A DNA stretch of 64,000 nucleotides from Inia geoffrensis (lineage: Eukaryota > Chordata > Mammalia > Artiodactyla > Iniidae), in the NCBI GenBank assembly GCA_036417435.1, contig CM070908.1:54619590-54683589 (forward strand). The letters run 5' to 3'. A program made the position numbers and the translations under genes. Below are positions 58,670 to 64,000 of this stretch, piece after piece. A model generated the notes under the pieces. The model made no database searches and had not been told where the DNA came from. It saw only the letters and a list, made by a program, of their open reading frames with translations. Numbering within the stretch: the stretch's first letter is position 1; every line of letters starts with the position of its first letter.

Positions 58670-59564
58670 TTAAAGAAGTTCCTTTAGCATTTGTTGTAGA
58701 GATGGTTTGATGGTGCTGAATTCTCTTCGCTTTTGCTTGTCTATAAGGCTTTTGATTTCTCCGTTGAATCTGAATGAGATCCTTACCGGGTACAGTAATC
58801 TTGGATGTAGTTTCTTTCCTTTCATCACTTTAAATATATCATGCCTCTCCCTTCTGGCTGGTAGAGTTTCTGCTGAGAAATCAGCTCTTAACCTTATGGG
58901 AATTCCCTTGTATGTTATTTGTCATTTTTCCCTTGTTTTAATAATTTTTCTTTGTCTTTAATTTTTGTCAGTTTGATTACTATGTGTCTTGGGGTGTTTC
59001 TCCTAGGGTTCATCCTGCCTGGGACTCTCTGTGCTTCCTGGACTTGGGTGGCTATTTCCTCTCCCATGTTAGGGAAGTTTTCGACTATAATCCCTTCAAA
59101 TATTTTCTCGGGTCCTTTCTCTCTCTCTTCTCCTTCTGGGACCCCTATAATGTGAATGTTTTTGCATTTAATGTTGTCCCAGAGGTCTCTTAGGCTTTCT
59201 TCATTTCTTTTCATTCTTTTTTCTTTACTCTGTCCCACAGCAGTGAATTCCACCATTCTGTCTTCCAGGTCACTTATCCATTCTTCTGCCTCAGTTATTC
59301 TGCCATTGATTCCTTCTAGTGTATTTTTCATTTCAGTTATTGTATTGTTCATCTCTGTTTGTTTGTTCTTTAATTCTTCTAGGTCTTTGTTAAGCATTTC
59401 TTGCATCTTCTCGATCTTTGCCTCCATTCCTTTTCCAAGGTCCTGGATCATGTTCACTATCATTATTCTGAATTCTTTTTCTGGAAGGTTGCCACTTCAT
59501 TTAGTTGATTTTCTGGGGTTTTATCTTGTTCCTTCATCTGGTACAGAGTCCTCTGCCTTTTCAT
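58670..59564 (-). pseudogene. L1 ORF1 (RNA-binding protein) remnant
   Basis: The original start is at 59562-59564 (MKRQRTLYQMKEQDK...). The frame breaks after about 33 codons near 59464. It reopens from 59463 to 58915 with a coiled-coil stretch (MNNTITEMKNTLEGI, EEWISDLEDRM) and the RRM-like domain (IIGVPEGEEREKGPEKIF). The last third, to the stop at 58670, is in another frame. ORF1 would form a trimer coating L1 RNA; this copy cannot. Confidence 0.88.
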
Positions 59565-60956
59565 TTTGTCTATCTTCTTGTGAATGTGGTTTTTGTTCCC
59601 AGGCTGCAGGATTGTAGTTCTTCTCTCTTCTGCTGTCTGCCCTCTGGTGGATGAGGCTATCTAAGAGGCTTGTGCAAGCTTCCTAATGGGAAGGGACTGG
59701 TGATGGATAGAGCTGGGTGTGCTCCGGTGGACAGAGCTCAGTAAAACTCTAATCCGCTTGTCTGCTGTTGGTTGGGGCTGAGTTCCCTCCCTGTTGGTTG
59801 TTTGGCCTGAGGCGACCCAGCACTGGAACCTACATGCTCTTTGGTGGGGCTAATGGTGGACTCTGGGAGGGCTCACGCCAAGGAGTACTTCCCAGAACAT
59901 CTGCTGCCAGTGTCCTTGTCCCTACGGTGAGCCACAGCTGCCCTCTACCTCTGCAGGAGACCCTCCAACACTAGCAGGTAGGTCTGGTTCAGTCTTCCAT
60001 GGGGGGTCACTGCTCCTTCCCCTGGGTCCTGATGCACACACTACTTCGTGTGTGCCCTCTAAGAATGGAGTCTCTCCCCCAGTCCTGTCAAAGTACTGCA
60101 GTCAAATCCTGCTAGCCTTCAAAGTCTGATTCTCTGAGAATTCCTCCTCCTGTTGCCAGACCCCCAGGTTGGGAAGCCTGACGTGGGGCTCAGAACCTTC
60201 ACTCCAGTGGGTGGACTTCTGTGTTATAAGTTCTCCAGTCTGTGAGTCACCCACCCAGTGGTTATGGGATTTGATTTTATTGTGATTGTGCCCTTCCTAC
60301 CATCTGATTGCAGCTTCTCCTTTGTCTTTGTATGTGGGGTATCTTTTTTGGTGAGTTCCAGTGTCTTCCTGTCAATGATTGTTCAGCAGTTAGTTGTGAT
60401 TCCGGTGCTCTCACAAGAGGGAGTAAGCACATGTCCTTCTACTCCACCATCTTGAACCAACCTCAACCTACCAAAGTCTTGAAGGTTTCCACAACTCAAG
60501 AAATGGCTGGAAGAATGACCACAGTTTTGGAATAGGGATGAGATGAAGACCTCAGGAGACAGACCCAGGTGAGGGGACAGGAAAGGAGGGGAAAGTGCTA
60601 ATATGAAGAAGAAAAAGGGGGCCTGGGGATATTCTTCACAGTGTGAGGGAACAGCCTTGCATCCCCTTACCTCCCCCTGCCTCCAGCTAAGGGATGGCAC
60701 ACATCTAGCTAAACCACAGGCGCCGTGCCCAGCACTTCGCCACCAGTGCTGTAGGATTGGATTCCATCATGGTGAATTTGAAGTCCTGAACCTTCCTCAG
60801 GGCTCCAGGGGGTGAAGAATAGAACTTCTTTCACCCTCCCATCACTAGCAGACATCTGAGGCACCTCTAACGTGGGCAGTGGGGCTGCAAAGAAAGCCCG
60901 TATGTAGATGTCCAGCTGGCTACCAGCAGGATTGATTTCACAGACTGCTCCCCCCA

Positions 60957-60958
<2 letters not shown>

Positions 60959-61002
<44 letters not shown>
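60959..61002. repeat. CA microsatellite, about 22 units
   Basis: Perfect CA/AC dinucleotides over 44 bases. Confidence 0.97.
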
Positions 61003-61004
<2 letters not shown>

Positions 61005-61817
61005 CCATCAGGATGAAGAGTCCAGCATCTGTATTATATATTGAAAGCAACTAGTGAGATGGTAGAAACTTATTAGAGTTTGTCCTCTTTGCTATTAAAG
61101 AAAGAAAAATAAAATCAGTGGGAAGATCACAACACATGTAAATAGCCTGGTGCCGAGTATTGCTAAAAGGCAAAAAAAGACAAGAAGCACCATGGAAGTC
61201 CAAAAGCTGGTCCAGATCACTGGCTGCTCCAAGGACAAAAGAGCCCAGAAGGAAACCTACTGTCAGCCCCAGCCTACAGACAGGCCCAGGTAGCTATGAA
61301 AAAGTGTTGTGTGCTCAAATAGAAACTTAGGTTTAAATAAAGTGATCTAGAACTATGGAATACCTATTAGCATCAACTAGAACATTCCAAGGAATATAGT
61401 TTGGAAAGTTCTTCAGTAGAGAATTCTTATATAATATCGGGTCCACCTAATAGCCCCTTTCTTCCTACAATATCACTAAGATACCTATGAGGTATTGCAA
61501 AGGACAAAAGTGAGCAATCATAGTAAAAAATGAAGGCTGAAAGATAGTCTACTCTGGAATCTTAAGTCAGCAGGGAGTAGAAGAAAGTGGGATCTGTGTC
61601 CCCAAGGGATGAAAAACTCACAAGGAAGAGTGGCTTTTTCATGTTCTGATAACTTTAGCAAATACTGACCAGCAGGGCGTAGGCTGGTGGTATAAATCTG
61701 AGAATAAAAGAAAGTTCAGCACCACCCAAAATAGCATCCCCAGGAAACTGAGTGAGCAGTTGCGTTCCACAGATTTATCACAGAACAAAAACCCTTACAA
61801 ACAACTCGGACAAAAAA

Positions 61818-61857
61818 TGACATCCTGTAACGACAGTTTGATGACATCCTGTAACGA
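61818..61857. repeat. 17-bp tandem duplication
   Basis: 'atgacatcctgtaacga' at 61818-61834 and 61841-61857, separated by 6 bases. Confidence 0.9.
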
Positions 61858-62323
61858 TCTCTTAGATTTTTCTCAGTTGCCATTCTGTTGTGTGCTTTGT
61901 ATAACACCTGGTGTTTTTGACCCTTGGAATATATTTTTTCCTTAGCCTCCAATAAGGAGTTTTAAATAGTCCTCAGTCTTCCTGTGGGTAATAGAAACTG
62001 TTAGTGGTACCTTAAAATTTTAACAAGTTAATAGCAATTTATTTTATAGTTCCTTTTTAAAAATGAGAAAGGGGCAGATCTTTTTTTATCATCTCATCAT
62101 CAAGATTAAACAGCTATTAAACATCTTCCATGTCTTCATGGAAGTCAGGATATACTGAAGTACTGAACATACACCCTGGAAAAGGAAAGTACCTACGTCC
62201 AAGAAATACCTATGTCCATCTTTGGATTTCCTACACTGGCCTCATTTACTCAGGTTCTCAGGTTACTCACCTGACCCCATGTTTTTCTATGCATGGCAGT
62301 ATTTTTGTTTGTCTACTACTACT

Positions 62324-62533
62324 TTTTTTTTTTTTTTTTTTTGCGGTACACGGGCCCCTCACTGTTGTGGCCTCTCCCGTTGCGGAGCACAGGCTCGGGA
62401 CGCGCAAGCTCAGCGGCCATGGCTCACGGGCCCAGCCACTCCGCGGCATGTGGGATCTTCCCAGACAGGGGCAGGAACCCGTCTCCCCTGCATCGGCAGG
62501 CGGACTCTCAACCACTGCGCCACCAGGGAAGCC
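62324..62533 (-). mobile_element. CHR-type SINE with target-site duplication
   Basis: Full short-form copy with a poly(T) start. 'ctactac' flanks it at both ends. Confidence 0.94.
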
Positions 62534-62718
62534 CTACTACTCCTTTTAAACCAGCCCTTTGAAAATGTGCTTATTAGTTCATTTATTTTCATTCTTTATT
62601 AAGGTAAAAACTCATCCAGGGCAACAACTTTTCCTGAGTTCAGCTTTGACCATATTTTCATTCATTTAAAAATACTCTGTAATTACAGTTTTGATTTTTC
62701 TCTCAAATTTTTTATTTT

Positions 62719-62738
62719 GTGTGTGTGTGTGTGTGTGT
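62719..62738. repeat. GT microsatellite
   Basis: Ten GT units followed by ATGT variants. Confidence 0.94.
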
Positions 62739-63207
62739 ATGTATGTGTATATGATTAAAACCATTTTCAGAAAATATGGTCCATCTGGTTCCTGCTTTGA
62801 GGAATTAATTGGATTTTTTTTGTTGTTCTAATATGTGAATAATCTTACTAATGTTCAATGGATGCTGGCAAAAAAAGAAAAGCTATGTCTGCAGTCTGTA
62901 AATCTCAATGTGTGTCTACTAAATAAATGCTTAAATCATTCAGGTCATCTGTGTTCTCATTTATTTTTGCTAATGTGCTTTCTCAAAGACAAGGAAGTCA
63001 AGAGCAAGCAGCCGTGGGACTGAAATGAGAGACACCTTGCAAGGACCTCCAATCACTTCTTTAGTGCCGGCCCTTGGAGGAAGGAAATGCCAACCAGGGC
63101 TCTCCACCACAGCTTCCCCGTCTACATTTTGGATGAATCACCAAAGTCATTTCCTAAGTAAATGTTCTCTTTAGCTCCCTGGAGAAAACTGTAAAGAAGC
63201 TAGTTGT

Positions 63208-63521
63208 TTGTTTCTTTCTTTCTTTCTTTTTTTGCCTGCGTTGGGTCTTAGCTGGGGCACACAGGCTTCTCTCTAGTTGTGGCATGTGGGCTCCAAGGCG
63301 TGTGGGCTCTGTAGTTGTGGCACACGGGCTCCAGAGCACGTGGGCTCTGTAGTTTGCGGCACACAGGCTCTCTTCGTTGAGGCACGTGAGCTCAGTAGTT
63401 GTGGCACATGGGCTTAGTTGCCCTGCGGCATGTAGGATCTTAGTTCCCCAACCAGGGATGGAACCCGCATCCCCTGCATTGGAAGGTGGATTCTTTACCA
63501 CTGGACCATCAGGGAAGTCCC
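63208..63521 (-). mobile_element. Long-form CHR SINE, diverged
   Basis: From a CTTT-rich tail and 'gcctgcgttgggtcttagct' to 'ccatcagggaagtccc'. Flanks 'aagaagctagtt' and 'aaggaaccagtt' form an imperfect duplication. It shows repeated 'gggctctgtagtt' blocks. Confidence 0.9.
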
Positions 63522-63689
63522 AAGGAACCAGTTTTAAGAGAAGAGATTCTAAAAATATTCTTGGAAATGTTCAATATTGGTTCAGGGAGTTTTAAAAGAA
63601 AGAAAAATTACAGCAATCACTGTTGGATGAGAATCACATCACAGCTCCAGTTTGTGCCACCTACAAGACTAGTGGGGTTTTTTCAGAGT

Positions 63690-63960
63690 CAGCCCCAAAG
63701 CCAGAATCATCTTCCTACAGCATTGTTTTGATCCTGTTGCCTCCACGCTCAAAGCCCTCTAGTGGCTTCCCAGGCTCTACAGAAGGAAGCCCAGCAAGTC
63801 CAGTGGCCCCAGACCAAGCTGAGCACCTCTGAAGCTGCATAACCCTGACCAGAACCACTTAGCTGGCATCTATCACTTCTTGCTTGACTGGTGGTAATTT
63901 TTTTACATTTATTTCAGTGAATATACCCTAAACTCCTTGAGGGTAGAATGCCAGGCTGGG
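63690..63960 (+). mobile_element. L2 fragment
   Basis: 'agccctctagtggcttccca' and 'ctccttgagggtagaatgcc' follow L2 order near the window edge. Confidence 0.65.
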
Positions 63961-64000
63961 TTGCCTTGGAGAAGGAAATCACTATCTTTGTGATAAGTTC

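Larger units (their letters stand above)
55403..60465 (-). mobile_element. Full-length but inactive LINE-1
   Basis: Reading on the minus strand: 5' UTR (about 60465-59565, starting with the L1 'ggttcaagatggtggagtag' motif), ORF1, ORF2, 3' UTR and poly(A). 'acctaccagagtctt' (55387-55401 region) and 'acctaccaaagtctt' (60466-60480) flank it, 14 of 15. It is about 5.06 kb against roughly 6 kb for complete L1s, mainly because of a deletion in ORF2. Frameshifts and lost catalytic residues make it dead. It lies 1.6 kb after the STAC poly(A) site in the opposite direction. Confidence 0.95.
60481..62300. other. Intergenic segment, mostly unassigned
   Basis: Contains a CA microsatellite and a short tandem duplication at 61818-61857. 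No gene or repeat family recognised by eye. Confidence 0.5.

Noticed and set aside
62130..62602. Two plus-strand frames of 126-139 codons
   Set aside because: More than half of each is the translated CHR SINE.
1..64000. CRISPR arrays, operons, phage genes or other prokaryotic systems
   Set aside because: All direct repeats are transposon copies, microsatellites or target-site duplications. The spliced gene and the SINEs show animal nuclear DNA.

Overview
This is a vertebrate nuclear genome window from a cetacean (whale or dolphin). It holds no operons, ribosome binding sites or long open frames. It carries spliced exons with GT-AG borders, ancient mammalian repeats (MIR, L2, MER5A, MLT1), and at least 18 loci of the tRNA-derived CHR-type SINE. 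That SINE starts near 'gggcttccctggtggcgcag', ends in a poly(A) tail, and is known from cetaceans, hippopotamus and ruminants. The number of young-looking copies and the cetartiodactyl-type L1 point to Cetacea; the species cannot be told from the sequence alone.

The only protein-coding gene I can support is the 3' part of STAC (SH3 and cysteine-rich domain protein), on the plus strand. Nine exons join into one open frame of 272 codons plus stop: 13814-13914, 15439-15520, 16604-16719, 19897-19975, 27962-28026, 29366-29454, 45400-45451, 45543-45680 and 52427-52525. Every junction keeps the frame and every intron has GT-AG ends. The product begins inside the zinc-binding C1 domain, runs through a low-complexity linker and ends with two SH3 domains. 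The 5' exons (start codon and first half of C1) lie upstream of the window. The 3' UTR runs from 52526 to about 53812, with AATAAA at 53791. The STAC family is known to bind L-type voltage-gated calcium channels and alter their inactivation and trafficking.

Layout: 1-13813 is upstream intron made of old and young repeats. 13814-53812 is the STAC exon-intron region, whose largest intron is 15.9 kb and smallest is 91 bp. From 53813 to 64000 is intergenic. That part is dominated by a full-length but dead LINE-1 on the minus strand (55403-60465) with matching target-site duplications.

I did not find an undescribed gene system. The parts worth a second look are structural. They are a head-to-head SINE dimer flanked by one target-site duplication (24949-25395), a SINE with a triplicated 36-bp block (34161-34268), a 57-bp L1 remnant between perfect 19-bp duplications (11451-11507), several clean nested insertions that order events in time, a dead L1 with identifiable lesions, and paired exon phases in the STAC linker.
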